Part shown: one piece after another, positions 1 through 9,100 of the stretch | How the letters are laid out: the number at the start of each line of letters is the position of its first letter | Numbering within the stretch: position 1 is the first letter of the stretch | DNA from: Pseudoalteromonas sp. 3D05 | GTDB taxonomy: Bacteria > Pseudomonadota > Gammaproteobacteria > Enterobacterales > Alteromonadaceae | Reading direction: 5' to 3' | Assembly (NCBI RefSeq): GCF_002723455.1 | Contig: NZ_PDUS01000004.1 | Location: 201,003 to 265,002 of the forward strand | Length of the DNA: 64,000 nt | Translations under genes and position numbers: made by a program | The notes under the pieces: model-generated | The model's input: only the letters and a program-made list of their open reading frames with translations | What the model was told of the DNA's origin: nothing | Databases searched by the model: none

Positions 1-273
1 TCTATCCGTTAATGCTTCAATAGCGGAATTAAGCAATTCCACAATCAATAAAAATAAAAAGCTAACAATGAGTATCACCCAGTGCAGTAAAGACTGCGCC
101 AACCAAAACGATAAGGGCAACAAAATGACACCTAATGCCAGTTCAGTTCTAAATGCCGACTCTTCTTTAAAAGCCGCTTTAAACCCTTTTATAGAACACT
201 GAGTGGCTTTTATAATACGGCCTATACCAATGCCATTGGGTTTATTAACTAAATTGATTTCAGGTTTATTCAT
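1..273 (-). CDS. dgkA: Diacylglycerol kinase DgkA, N-terminal part (cut by window edge)
   Basis: Integral inner-membrane kinase that phosphorylates diacylglycerol to phosphatidic acid and so recycles lipid released by head-group transfer to periplasmic acceptors. The first 91 codons are visible, reading from an ATG at 273; the rest lies beyond base 1. I see the family's opening pattern (G-I-G-R-I-I-K-A), the amphipathic segment with FKAAFKEESAFR, two hydrophobic helices, and the catalytic-site signature ELLNSAIEALTD. DgkA is normally about 120 residues, so roughly 30 are missing. It lies 53 bp downstream of an LtaS-like phosphotransferase on the same strand. Such transferases release diacylglycerol when they use phosphatidylglycerol or phosphatidylethanolamine, so an operon is a sensible inference. 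Confidence 0.93.
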   Translation of the reverse strand, partial: MNKPEINLVNKPNGIGIGRIIKATQCSIKGFKAAFKEESAFRTELALGVILLPLSFWLAQSLLHWVILIVSFLFLLIVELLNSAIEALTDR

Positions 274-326
274 TTTATTATCTTTTTAATACGGCTTTGA
301 ATTAGTGATGTATGGCTAACAAATAC

Positions 327-2315
327 TCACTCCATACCACGAATAAGCAAGTGCCATGCAGTAGCCATATAACGATTATAAGCTTGCTCTGTATCAGCAT
401 CAATATATTCAACCCCTGACGGACTGAATGACGTTAACTGAGTTTTATCGTGTTCATTCACCTTATAATACTCGTAAATCGCCTTTAAATCTCCCTTCCA
501 CAGTTTTTCATTGCGACGAATAGTTTGAAAACCAAAAACGGTGCGCTCTTCGTCAATACTTAACAATGATTGGCCCATACTATAAAACGCTGTATTTTTA
601 GGTGCGATTAAATTAAGTAAGGTCGGCGCAATATCCATATGACTTGCAACGTGTTGCGATGACAACAAATCAGGTGTAATACCTTGCCCATAAATCACCA
701 TTGGCACGTGTGTTAGTTCAAACAAATTAGGTCGGCTATGTAGGTAACGACGACTAAAATGATCGCCCGTTATCACAAACAGTGCATCAGGATAACGCAG
801 CTCCATTTTTCGCACAAACTCGCCCAGCATTTTATCTGCGTACCATAAATGCCCTAACACATAGGGGTCTAATAATTCGCCTTCTAGCGATTGTATTGTT
901 GCGGGGTAATCATCATAAGATGCGTATGGGTAGTCAAGTTGCGCTAAATCTAAATTGAAAGGACCGTGATAACTGCCGCTTAAAATTACATTAAAACTTT
1001 TTTGTTTGGTTTTAGCCGCTGCGAGTTCAAATAGTTGGCTATCATCAATCCCCCATACACCCGCACTGCCTTTACCACCAGCATCTGTCGCGGAATAAAT
1101 ATTATCGACACCTTGCGATTCTACATATTCACCCACATTTTGCCATGAGAGTAATCCACCATAAAAAAACTGACTGGTGTAACCAAGCCGCTCCATTTGA
1201 TTAATAAAAGAAAGCTTACTGGCAGGTTGTTGCGGGCCAATGCGGCTCATGTTCACACCTGAAAATGGAATACCAGACAAAATACTCGAAAGTGAATTCA
1301 TCGTACTACTGGCAGCAGGTAGCATATTATCTAAATAGATCCCCTTGCTAGCTAAGCTTTTTAATTCATTAGTCACATTAAGTGATGCGTACTTTTGCTG
1401 CAAAGGCCACGAATCATAGCTTTCCATGATTATAAAAAACACCTGTGATGGAGGGTCAATAAACGCTCCTTTTGTGTGTTGCTGATAATCGAGCAATGGC
1501 TCAGTGAGTGGTGCAGCATTTGAGCTCAAATAGGGGTTTTTGCCATCTATTCCATGATTTTGTAATTCGTTATAGTCTTTTATTGCATACACAAAGCTAC
1601 GAAAAGGGTTAATCACAAGGTTATTTACAAACGCATCAGGAGTCACCGCAGACCATTTACGCGAAGCAGGACGAGATTCGAATGAGCCGCGAATAGCGCA
1701 GATAAAAAGCACCGTTATCAGAATAACCAGTAGTGAGCGTTTCCACTTACAGACAGTATAAATGCGCGATAAAAAACTAAGGCTAGTTTGCTCAACATGC
1801 TTGCAATATCTAAACGCAATAAACAACAGAAGCACTAAACTTATAAGGCTGCCCCATGGCTTGTATTGCTTTATTGCGGTTAATGCGATGGCCTGCTGAT
1901 CATCATGTAGCCCTTCAAACATAAAGTAGTTAAATTGTGTACCATACTCAGAAATATAGGTGACGCTGGTAATGCATAATAAGATCATTACGCTAAAAAA
2001 TACTCTCGCAGTATAAATACGAACTTTTGAAACCCAGTGCCCTAGCCGCATTGGCTGAAAGATGCAGTTGAGTAAAAAAGGAATACTAAAACACACCCCA
2101 CTCGCAGCTGAGTCAAAAGCAAAGCCAGTCTTTAAAGTATTGTATAGAGCTGTTGCATCTAAAGGTGCTGCAATATGGTCATAAAAATATACTAAGAAGA
2201 AAATACGAAAGCTCATGAAGAGCAATACACCTGCAAACCAAAGTGCAGCTAAACGCCAACACTCTGTTACAAATGAAAACCAACGGCTAGAGGGCGTTGA
2301 AGTAACCGTAAACAC
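327..2315 (-). CDS. LTA synthase-family membrane sulfatase-fold phosphotransferase
   Basis: 662-residue protein with five N-terminal membrane helices (about residues 20-45, 70-88, 104-122, 152-172, 192-210) and a periplasmic sulfatase-fold domain from about residue 290. Visible active-site features are Glu298 in IIMESYDSW, the probable nucleophile Thr338 in ASSTMNS, and a C-terminal GDHFSR metal motif. The layout matches LtaS, OpgB/MdoB and related enzymes that move phosphoglycerol or phosphoethanolamine from phospholipid to a periplasmic acceptor. A Gram-negative cell has no lipoteichoic acid, so periplasmic glucan or another surface glycan is a more likely acceptor; this is inference. It is followed by dgkA, which would recycle the diacylglycerol by-product. 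The exact donor and acceptor cannot be read from sequence. Confidence 0.85.
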   Translation of the reverse strand: MFTVTSTPSSRWFSFVTECWRLAALWFAGVLLFMSFRIFFLVYFYDHIAAPLDATALYNTLKTGFAFDSAASGVCFSIPFLLNCIFQPMRLGHWVSKVRIYTARVFFSVMILLCITSVTYISEYGTQFNYFMFEGLHDDQQAIALTAIKQYKPWGSLISLVLLLFIAFRYCKHVEQTSLSFLSRIYTVCKWKRSLLVILITVLFICAIRGSFESRPASRKWSAVTPDAFVNNLVINPFRSFVYAIKDYNELQNHGIDGKNPYLSSNAAPLTEPLLDYQQHTKGAFIDPPSQVFFIIMESYDSWPLQQKYASLNVTNELKSLASKGIYLDNMLPAASSTMNSLSSILSGIPFSGVNMSRIGPQQPASKLSFINQMERLGYTSQFFYGGLLSWQNVGEYVESQGVDNIYSATDAGGKGSAGVWGIDDSQLFELAAAKTKQKSFNVILSGSYHGPFNLDLAQLDYPYASYDDYPATIQSLEGELLDPYVLGHLWYADKMLGEFVRKMELRYPDALFVITGDHFSRRYLHSRPNLFELTHVPMVIYGQGITPDLLSSQHVASHMDIAPTLLNLIAPKNTAFYSMGQSLLSIDEERTVFGFQTIRRNEKLWKGDLKAIYEYYKVNEHDKTQLTSFSPSGVEYIDADTEQAYNRYMATAWHLLIRGME

Positions 2316-2454
2316 TATCTATGTCCTTATAATACACATCCCTAAAAAAGGAACTATACCAATAAAAGACACAAATTCAATTTAGATTATGTGTTAATGT
2401 GTAATAAAGTGTAATAAATACAATTGATTAACTTATAAAAACAAGGAAGTAACA

Positions 2455-3117
2455 CTATATAGAGCAATTACCCTCTTTGATATCAGTAGGCGCAGCGTGA
2501 TATTGCTCTTGAGCGAGCTCACTACGTAAAGCTCGTAGTGTTTTAAGCGTACTTTTTAAACTTACATTATTGCTTAACCAATGGGGTATTGCACCACCTG
2601 GGTCTGCATAAACTGTGTGGGTGAGCGCCAGACTGACCTTTTCTGGGCTATTATTTTCTTCGAGTAACCAAGTCGCTTTTAAATCCTTGATACGCACAAC
2701 CGAATCAACGTGTTCTTTAAAACCAGAGTAAGCACTAATCGTTAATAACGTTTGCGTGGGATTTAGCCGTTTGTAGCAGGAATAACTCACCATATCCCTA
2801 TCTCTGATAGGCCACGGCGAGTTAATTTTTGTATACACGATAGTTTCTGCGTCACTTGGGCGGGCCAGCACCTCAACGTGACTCACATTTTCGACCCACT
2901 TTGGGGCTCTCTCAGTATCACTAAGAAGGGCCATGAAGTCGCTTGCAGTGCTATTTTCTATCTGTAACGTGCCTTGCACTTCAACAATACCATTTGAGTG
3001 TTTTTTAAAGGAAACACTGACACCATCTTGAGTTTTCCATAATTGCCATGGTGTTTGCTGCGCAGAATAAACTGTAAAGCAACACAGTATGATTAATAAC
3101 CCGGCTATTTTGTGCAT
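2455..3117 (-). CDS. START-domain lipid-binding protein, exported
   Basis: 220-residue protein. I chose the ATG at 3117 over a GTG six bases upstream because a GGAG motif sits five bases before it. A hydrophobic N-terminus (about residues 4-19, ending YSA-QQ) looks like a signal peptide, so the protein is probably periplasmic. The remainder resembles bacterial START domains: WQLWKTQDGVSV at the start, the APKWVENV segment, then SPWPIRDRDMV, a characteristic conserved loop, and a C-terminal helix with LKTLRALRSE. START proteins bind hydrophobic ligands such as lipids; the ligand here is unknown. It starts 32 bp after the CYTH-CHAD gene on the same strand, so the two are probably co-transcribed. 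Confidence 0.85.
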   Translation of the reverse strand: MHKIAGLLIILCCFTVYSAQQTPWQLWKTQDGVSVSFKKHSNGIVEVQGTLQIENSTASDFMALLSDTERAPKWVENVSHVEVLARPSDAETIVYTKINSPWPIRDRDMVSYSCYKRLNPTQTLLTISAYSGFKEHVDSVVRIKDLKATWLLEENNSPEKVSLALTHTVYADPGGAIPHWLSNNVSLKSTLKTLRALRSELAQEQYHAAPTDIKEGNCSI

Positions 3118-3149
3118 TAACACTCCATTGTGTTGCTATCAGTACAAGG

Positions 3150-4670
3150 CTATTCCCAGTAGGGTGAAATCTTAAATGACGCTAAACGACTTTGCTCCAT
3201 CGCACTGACCAAAAACTCAGATTTCATTTCAAGCCAATGTTGTATTTTGGCAAGCTCTTCGTCTTCTTGTCCTGCGCATAGCTGCTTTAAATAATCGAGC
3301 GTACACAACTCATATATCCCGTGAGAAATATCAAGCCATGGAATACGGAACTCACTGCGATCCTCTTTATCATACAATGCACCTAAACAGTTGCCACTGA
3401 GTAAGCTATTTTCAAGGCGGGTACGTAGGTTTAAGTAGTCTTTACAAGTAAGAGTTTGTTGCTCTGGTAACAACTGGTGTAGATCCTGCCAATCTTTATG
3501 AAATAAGCGGTTTGCTATTTCATCAACAGAGCGTTCCGCGGCTTGAAACTGGGTTTGCCCCCAGCTTTTACGCCACTGTTTATCTACAAGCCAGGTAGTT
3601 AAACTAAGGAGTAACCGATTATAGCGCGCGCTGTGAAAGAGTTTGTTGATGTCATCAATACTTGGCTGTAGCTCTTTTAGGTCATTGATCACTTGAGTAA
3701 GCTCTGGCGCACTGTTAATTTTTTTGTAATAGGCATGACGTTTTGATGTATATGTTTTAAGTTGAATAGCGTTTTCAACCCACGCTAGTTCACTTAACAA
3801 CCACTTAAGCTCTACTCTTAATGACTCTGTAGTGCTTTTATCTACAATGTCATCAAATAGCCAAAACGTGTGGCGAATGAGGCTGATGCCATCAGTAACT
3901 CGTTTAAGCGTTTTTAAGCTAGGCTTGTCAAAATAGCACTGCTCATGTTTTTGCACAAAGCGAATACCAAACCCTATTGCTGCAATGAGAGCTTGCTCTT
4001 GCGTTGCTTTTTTAGGCAGTGAAACAAAACCGATTGATTTGCTCGGTTTAAGTGGTTTTTCATCCGCTAAGCGATAACCTCTGGCCGCTTTTGAATACAA
4101 ACCAAGACGAATATTACTCTGTGCGACTAGTTTATCGGCTAACGCAAACAACTCATCACGACTGCCTTCCATCAGTTCGATTTCAAGCTCACAAATAATT
4201 TCAACCCGACCAGAAGCTGACACTTCACCTTTATCTAAAACAACCTCAATTTTTGCTCCACCTTCGGTTTCAATTAACCAAGTGCGACGGATAAAGTTAG
4301 TACTGAATATTGGGTATAAATTAGCGGCTATTGCGTTAACTTGCATGCCGTGAGGCCAAATACCGCTGTCAAACTCAGTGATATCTGGGCGGTTACTTTC
4401 AATCGGCAAATTATATTCAGGGCGTTGATGTAAACCTCCAACAACTTCTCCTGCTAGTTTGATTGTTTGCTCACATTGATTATCTGCACAACGTGTTCTA
4501 AAACCAATATCAAGTGCTCTTAACTCTCGACTAGGAGTGTCATAGTAAGCATTTTGCAAACTACGGGAAGGCTTGTTTGTGACGGTTTTTGCAAATTGAG
4601 TAATTAACGCGGGGATCAGTGGAACAACGGCATCTGACACCAAAAACTTAAGTTCTATCTCAGTATCCAT
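3150..4670 (-). CDS. ygiF: CYTH and CHAD domain protein (YgiF-like inorganic triphosphatase)
   Basis: 506 residues. The N-terminal CYTH domain (about 1-205) opens with the metal-binding ExExK motif (EIELK, residues 4-8) and has later acidic and basic strands typical of triphosphate tunnel enzymes, including CELEIELMEG and an LGLYSKAARGYRL ending. The C-terminal part (about 225-500) is helical, with conserved His and Lys/Arg residues as in CHAD, a domain thought to bind polyphosphate. E. coli YgiF (433 residues) has this order and hydrolyses inorganic triphosphate; this protein is somewhat longer. It heads a likely two-gene unit with the START protein. The gene for the YgiM-like SH3 protein is divergent at 4879, the same ygiF/ygiM neighbourhood as in E. 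coli. Confidence 0.87.
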   Translation of the reverse strand: MDTEIELKFLVSDAVVPLIPALITQFAKTVTNKPSRSLQNAYYDTPSRELRALDIGFRTRCADNQCEQTIKLAGEVVGGLHQRPEYNLPIESNRPDITEFDSGIWPHGMQVNAIAANLYPIFSTNFIRRTWLIETEGGAKIEVVLDKGEVSASGRVEIICELEIELMEGSRDELFALADKLVAQSNIRLGLYSKAARGYRLADEKPLKPSKSIGFVSLPKKATQEQALIAAIGFGIRFVQKHEQCYFDKPSLKTLKRVTDGISLIRHTFWLFDDIVDKSTTESLRVELKWLLSELAWVENAIQLKTYTSKRHAYYKKINSAPELTQVINDLKELQPSIDDINKLFHSARYNRLLLSLTTWLVDKQWRKSWGQTQFQAAERSVDEIANRLFHKDWQDLHQLLPEQQTLTCKDYLNLRTRLENSLLSGNCLGALYDKEDRSEFRIPWLDISHGIYELCTLDYLKQLCAGQEDEELAKIQHWLEMKSEFLVSAMEQSRLASFKISPYWE

Positions 4671-4878
4671 TAGGCTTGAGGATTACCTTTAAAATAAATA
4701 AGAGCTCAAAATAAACAAAGCAAAGCGGTAATGCAAATTTTTTAGCGAGATTTCATTTATTCACTGTGATGTGATTACAATATCAGCCTTGCTATTAACG
4801 AGTTTAATCCATACTATCTCTATACTTAGAACGAAAAAATTGCCGTAACGATCACGGTTACATTAACAGGGTAGATTA
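4671..4878. other. Divergent intergenic region
   Basis: 208 bp AT-rich spacer between the divergent CYTH-CHAD and SH3 genes. It must carry both promoters. I see no clear operator, hairpin or small gene in it. Confidence 0.6.
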
Positions 4879-5478
4879 ATGTTTAAACATTCCTTATTAG
4901 CTTTACTTCTTAGCGCTGTTGCGTTTGTTAGTCACGGCGAAGAAGCAAATTCAACAAACAATACAAATACGGCTTATATTGTTGATAATCTTTATACGTT
5001 TATGCATTCTGGTGCGAGTAAGAACTACCGAATTATCGGATCAGTAGATGCGGGAACAAAGCTTACGCAACTTTCACCTGAAGAAAACGGCTTCGTCAAA
5101 GTCATTGATGATAAAGAACGCGAAGGCTGGGTAGAGGCTAAGTTTGTCTCTAAATCAGCTGGTATTCACCAGCAATATCGCACTTTGAGTGAAGAAATGA
5201 CGTCGATGCAAGAGCAACTTCGTCAAACCCAGATTGAACTGCCACAACTACAAGAACAAAACCAATCACTCACTGATCAAAATCTAATGTTGTCAGAACA
5301 AATCACCAAACTGCAAACGACTCTAAATGCAGAACGTACTCAAAAGCAACAAGCCGGTGCTAAAGAGAAACGTCAGCTACTTACTTACGGGGGAGCTATC
5401 GCATTTATAGGATTGTTTTTAGGGATTATTTTAACGATAGTGCTGTCGCGCCGTAAACGTTACGACGGATGGGCATAA
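4879..5478 (+). CDS. ygiM: TIGR04211-type SH3 domain membrane protein (YgiM-like)
   Basis: 199-residue envelope protein. Order of parts: signal peptide (about 1-20, ending VSHG-EE), a bacterial SH3 domain (about 32-95) with YTFMHSGASKNYRIIGSV and GWVEAKFVS, a coiled coil rich in Gln and Glu (about 105-155), one membrane helix (about 168-190), and a short basic tail (SRRKRYDGWA) in the cytoplasm. This matches the TIGR04211 family, E. coli YgiM. The molecular role is not established; SH3b domains often contact peptidoglycan. It is divergent from the YgiF-like gene and convergent with the Lrp-type gene, sharing a terminator with it. Confidence 0.88.
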   Translation: MFKHSLLALLLSAVAFVSHGEEANSTNNTNTAYIVDNLYTFMHSGASKNYRIIGSVDAGTKLTQLSPEENGFVKVIDDKEREGWVEAKFVSKSAGIHQQYRTLSEEMTSMQEQLRQTQIELPQLQEQNQSLTDQNLMLSEQITKLQTTLNAERTQKQQAGAKEKRQLLTYGGAIAFIGLFLGIILTIVLSRRKRYDGWA

Positions 5479-5488
5479 GCAATACAAT

Positions 5489-5514
5489 AAAAAAGCACCA
5501 ATAGGTGCTTTTTT
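5489..5514. terminator. Bidirectional intrinsic terminator (ygiM / lrp-type gene)
   Basis: Perfect 11 bp inverted repeat, AAAAAAGCACC and GGTGCTTTTTT, with a four-base loop. The A-run and T-run let it work in both directions between two convergent genes. Confidence 0.88.
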
Positions 5515-5516
5515 AT

Positions 5517-5996
5517 TTAATCGAGCTTGAGACCATTGTCTTGCTTTATTTTTTCAATAACCATATAGGTATGGTGTGTACCTACGCCTGGTATATCAAC
5601 TAAATCACCTAACACTTGGCGGTATTCGTCCATATCTGACACACGTATTTTTAATAAATAATCGTAACCCCCTGCCACCATATCGCACTCGATAACTTGA
5701 GTAATTCGTAAAATATGTTCACGGAAGACTTTAAATACGGCCGTATTTGATGTTACTAATGACACTTGTACATGCGCTAATAAACTCTGGTTAAGTTTTG
5801 CTTCGTTAAGCTTAGCAAAGTAGCCCTCGATATAGCCTTCCTGCTCGAGTCGTTTTACTCGGTCAAGACAAGGGCTGGGGCTTAAGTTAACCTGCTTTGC
5901 AAGGTTCACATTAGATATTCTGCCGTTTTTTTGCAGAACGTCTAAAATTGCTAAATCGATACGATCAAGCAGGCGTAATCTATTGGGACTTGTCAT
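5517..5996 (-). CDS. Lrp/AsnC-family regulator, probable regulator of putA
   Basis: 159 residues. An N-terminal winged helix-turn-helix (about 8-60; DLAILDVLQKNGRIS then NLAKQVNLSPSPCLDRVKRL) is followed by a RAM/AsnC effector domain (about 70-150) with EGYFAKL, MVAGGYDYLLKIRV and GVGTHHTYMV. Length and layout are those of Lrp-family proteins. It is divergent from putA, and a near-consensus Lrp site sits between them, so local control of proline use is a good inference. This PutA lacks its own DNA-binding domain, which fits a separate regulator. In Agrobacterium an Lrp-like PutR activates putA; whether this protein activates or represses is not visible. Confidence 0.88.
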   Translation of the reverse strand: MTSPNRLRLLDRIDLAILDVLQKNGRISNVNLAKQVNLSPSPCLDRVKRLEQEGYIEGYFAKLNEAKLNQSLLAHVQVSLVTSNTAVFKVFREHILRITQVIECDMVAGGYDYLLKIRVSDMDEYRQVLGDLVDIPGVGTHHTYMVIEKIKQDNGLKLD

Positions 5997-6062
5997 AACA
6001 GAATTTTATGCGGATAAGTTTAACGTATGCCCTGTAAATTATCGTAAATCGGCAAATTTAAC

Positions 6063-6077
6063 CAGCATATTCTGCTG
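6063..6077. promoter_or_regulatory. Candidate Lrp-type operator between the lrp-type gene and putA
   Basis: CAGCATATTCTGCTG matches the E. coli Lrp consensus YAGHAWATTWTDCTR at 14 of 15 positions and extends to a 17-base palindrome (6062-6078) with six-base arms. It is 89 bases upstream of the putA start and 66 bases upstream of the regulator start. The match is my own comparison; function is inferred. Confidence 0.65.
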
Positions 6078-6166
6078 GAATTTAATTAGAATGCACGCAT
6101 TAAACAACATGATAATCGAGCAGCACTCTTTTTTTGCTGCAAGACTCCACACTTTTGAGGTTACTT

Positions 6167-9100
6167 ATGTTATTCAACGGCGATTTGACTACAACGTGTC
6201 CAATTCGACAAAAGATCCGTGACTTTTACCGCATTGATGAAAATGCAGTTATTGATCATATTTTACCCCTTGCCGAAGTAGGTGTTAAAGCCCGTAGCCG
6301 TGCATGGGAGCGTGCACGTCAAATAGTTCACAATATCCGTAAAGACCAAGATGGTCAAAGCGGTGTTGATGCACTTTTAAATGAATTCTCACTTTCGAGT
6401 GAAGAAGGTGTGGTATTAATGTGTTTGGCTGAAGCCCTACTTCGTGTGCCAGATAAAGCGACTCAAGAAACCCTTATCCGTGACAAATTAGCAAAAGGCG
6501 ATTGGAGCTCACACCTAGGTAGCAGTGACTCTCTGTTTGTTAATGCATCGTCTTGGGGTTTGTTAGTGACCGGGAAAATGGTTAACTACAACGACAAAAC
6601 CAAAGATCAGCAATTTGGTGTGTTGAAAAAAACCATTGGTCGTTTAGGCGAGCCAGTAATCCGTAAGTCAGTTAACTTCGCGATGAAGATCATGGGTAAG
6701 CAATTCGTTATGGGTCGCACCATTGACGAAGCCATTGAGCGTGCAGCAGATACAGAACGCAAGGGCTATGTATACTCATACGACATGTTAGGTGAAGGCG
6801 CGCGTACAATGAAAGACGCGGACCGTTATTATCAAAGTTACCTAAATGCGATTCACTCTATTGGTAAAGCTGCAAATGGCCGCGGCCCAATTAAGAGCCC
6901 TGGTATTTCAGTGAAACTTTCGGCAATTCATCCACGTTATGAATTCACCCATAAAGAACGTGTGATGGAAGAAATTGTGCCTAAACTTAAGGCGCTTGCA
7001 TTGGTCGCTAAAAGTTACGATATTGGCTTTACAGTAGATGCTGAAGAAGCTGATCGCTTGGATATTTCTCTTGATGTCATTGAGGCCGTATTTAGCGACG
7101 ACGATTTAGCTGGCTGGCATGGTTTTGGTCTAGCTGTTCAGGCATACCAAAAACGCGCTATTTTTGTTATCGAATGGCTCACAGAGCTTGCTACCCGCGT
7201 TGGCCGCAAACTAATGGTACGCTTAGTTAAAGGCGCTTACTGGGATACAGAAATCAAAACTACACAGCAAGATGGTTTAGATCATTTCCCTGTATTTACC
7301 CGAAAAGCAACGACTGACGTTTCATACAAAGCCTGTGCTATTAAAATGCTTGAAGCGCGTGACGTGCTGTATCCACAATTTGCCACTCATAACGCATACA
7401 CTGCCGCAACGATTCTAGAAGTTGCAAAAGGCGATCATGATGGATTTGAATTCCAACGCCTGCACGGTATGGGCGAGTCTTTGTTTGACCAAATCGTAAC
7501 GCAAGAGAAAATTCAGTGTCGCGTGTATGCACCTGTTGGTCAGCACGAAGACTTACTTGCATACTTGGTTCGTCGCTTACTTGAAAACGGCGCTAACTCA
7601 TCGTTTGTAAATGCGATTGTTGATACCACGCAACCTGTTGAAGCATTACTCCCTGATCCTGTAGAAACACTGCAAGGTTTACGTAATAAGTACAACACGC
7701 AAATTAAGATGCCTATTGATTTATACGGCGCAGAGCGTGCTAACTCAAAGGGTATGGATTTAACTGACATCAATGCAATTACACCCTTTAAAGAAAACCT
7801 AGATTCGTGGTTTGAAGAACATCGCATTAATGAAAGTGACGTACCTGAAGGCTCATTAGCTGTTAAAAATCCAGCCAATCATAAAGAAGTCATTGGCCAC
7901 GTTAAATTACATAACAGTGATGACATGCTTAGCCTACTTGCTAACGCGGAAACGGCCTTTGAGTCATGGTCACAAACACCTGTAAAAGAGCGTGCGAACT
8001 TACTTCGTCGTATTGCCGATATTCTAGAACGCCACCATGATGAGCTTGTAGCAATCTGTATTAAAGAAGCTGGTAAAGTTGCACAAGATGGCATTGATGA
8101 AGTACGCGAAGCTGTTGATTTTTGTCGTTACTACGCAGCGCGTGCTGAAGAGCTTAGTGAAGATGAGCGTTTTGAAGCCCGCGGTGTTATTTTATGTATC
8201 AGCCCGTGGAACTTCCCACTTGCTATCTTTTTGGGTCAAGTAGCTGCTGCAATCGTAACCGGTAATACCGTTATCGCAAAACCAGCTGAACAAACTAGTT
8301 ACATTGCACTGCGCTCTATTGAACTAATGTTATCAGTAGGTTTACCTGAGCATGTTGTACAACCTGTGATTGCCCGCGGTAGTGAAGTAGGTAAGACAAT
8401 TGTACCCGATGAGCGTATTCAAGCTGTGATGTTCACCGGTTCAACCGAGACTGGCACTATCATCTCACAAACACTTGCAGCGCGTAATGATATTCAAGTA
8501 CCGTTGATTGCCGAAACAGGTGGTCAAAACTGTATGATCGTCGATTCAACTGCACTGCCTGAGCAAGTGGTTGATGATGTGATTAGTTCTGGTTTTCAAA
8601 GTGCCGGTCAACGCTGCTCTGCACTGCGCGTATTATTTTTACAAGAAGACGTGGCAGATGGCATCATTGAGATGATCAAAGGGGCGCTGAAAGAGTTACA
8701 TGTTGGCGACCCTGCACTACTTTCAACAGACATTGGTCCTGTTATCGATGAAAAAGCATTGAAGAACCTAACCGATCACGTTGAGTATCTAAAAGGCAAT
8801 GCCACACTGCACTATGAGTGTGAAATTCCTGATAATACTGAAAATGGCGCTTATTTCTTTGCTCCACGCTTATATGAAATCAAAGATTTATCAGTACTTA
8901 AACGTGAAGTATTTGGCCCATGTGTGCATGTAATTCGCTTTAAGGGCACTGAAATTGACAATGTTGTTGACCAAATCAATAACACTGGCTTTGGCTTAAC
9001 TATGGGGATTCATTCACGTATCGAAGAGCGCTGTGAATACCTTGCTAAAATGTCACGCGCGGGCAACGTTTACGTTAATCGTAATATGATTGGTGCAATT

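Noticed and set aside
5983..6222. 79-codon reading frame between the Lrp-type gene and putA
   Set aside because: It overlaps the putA start, has no recognisable motif and covers the regulatory palindrome. A chance frame.
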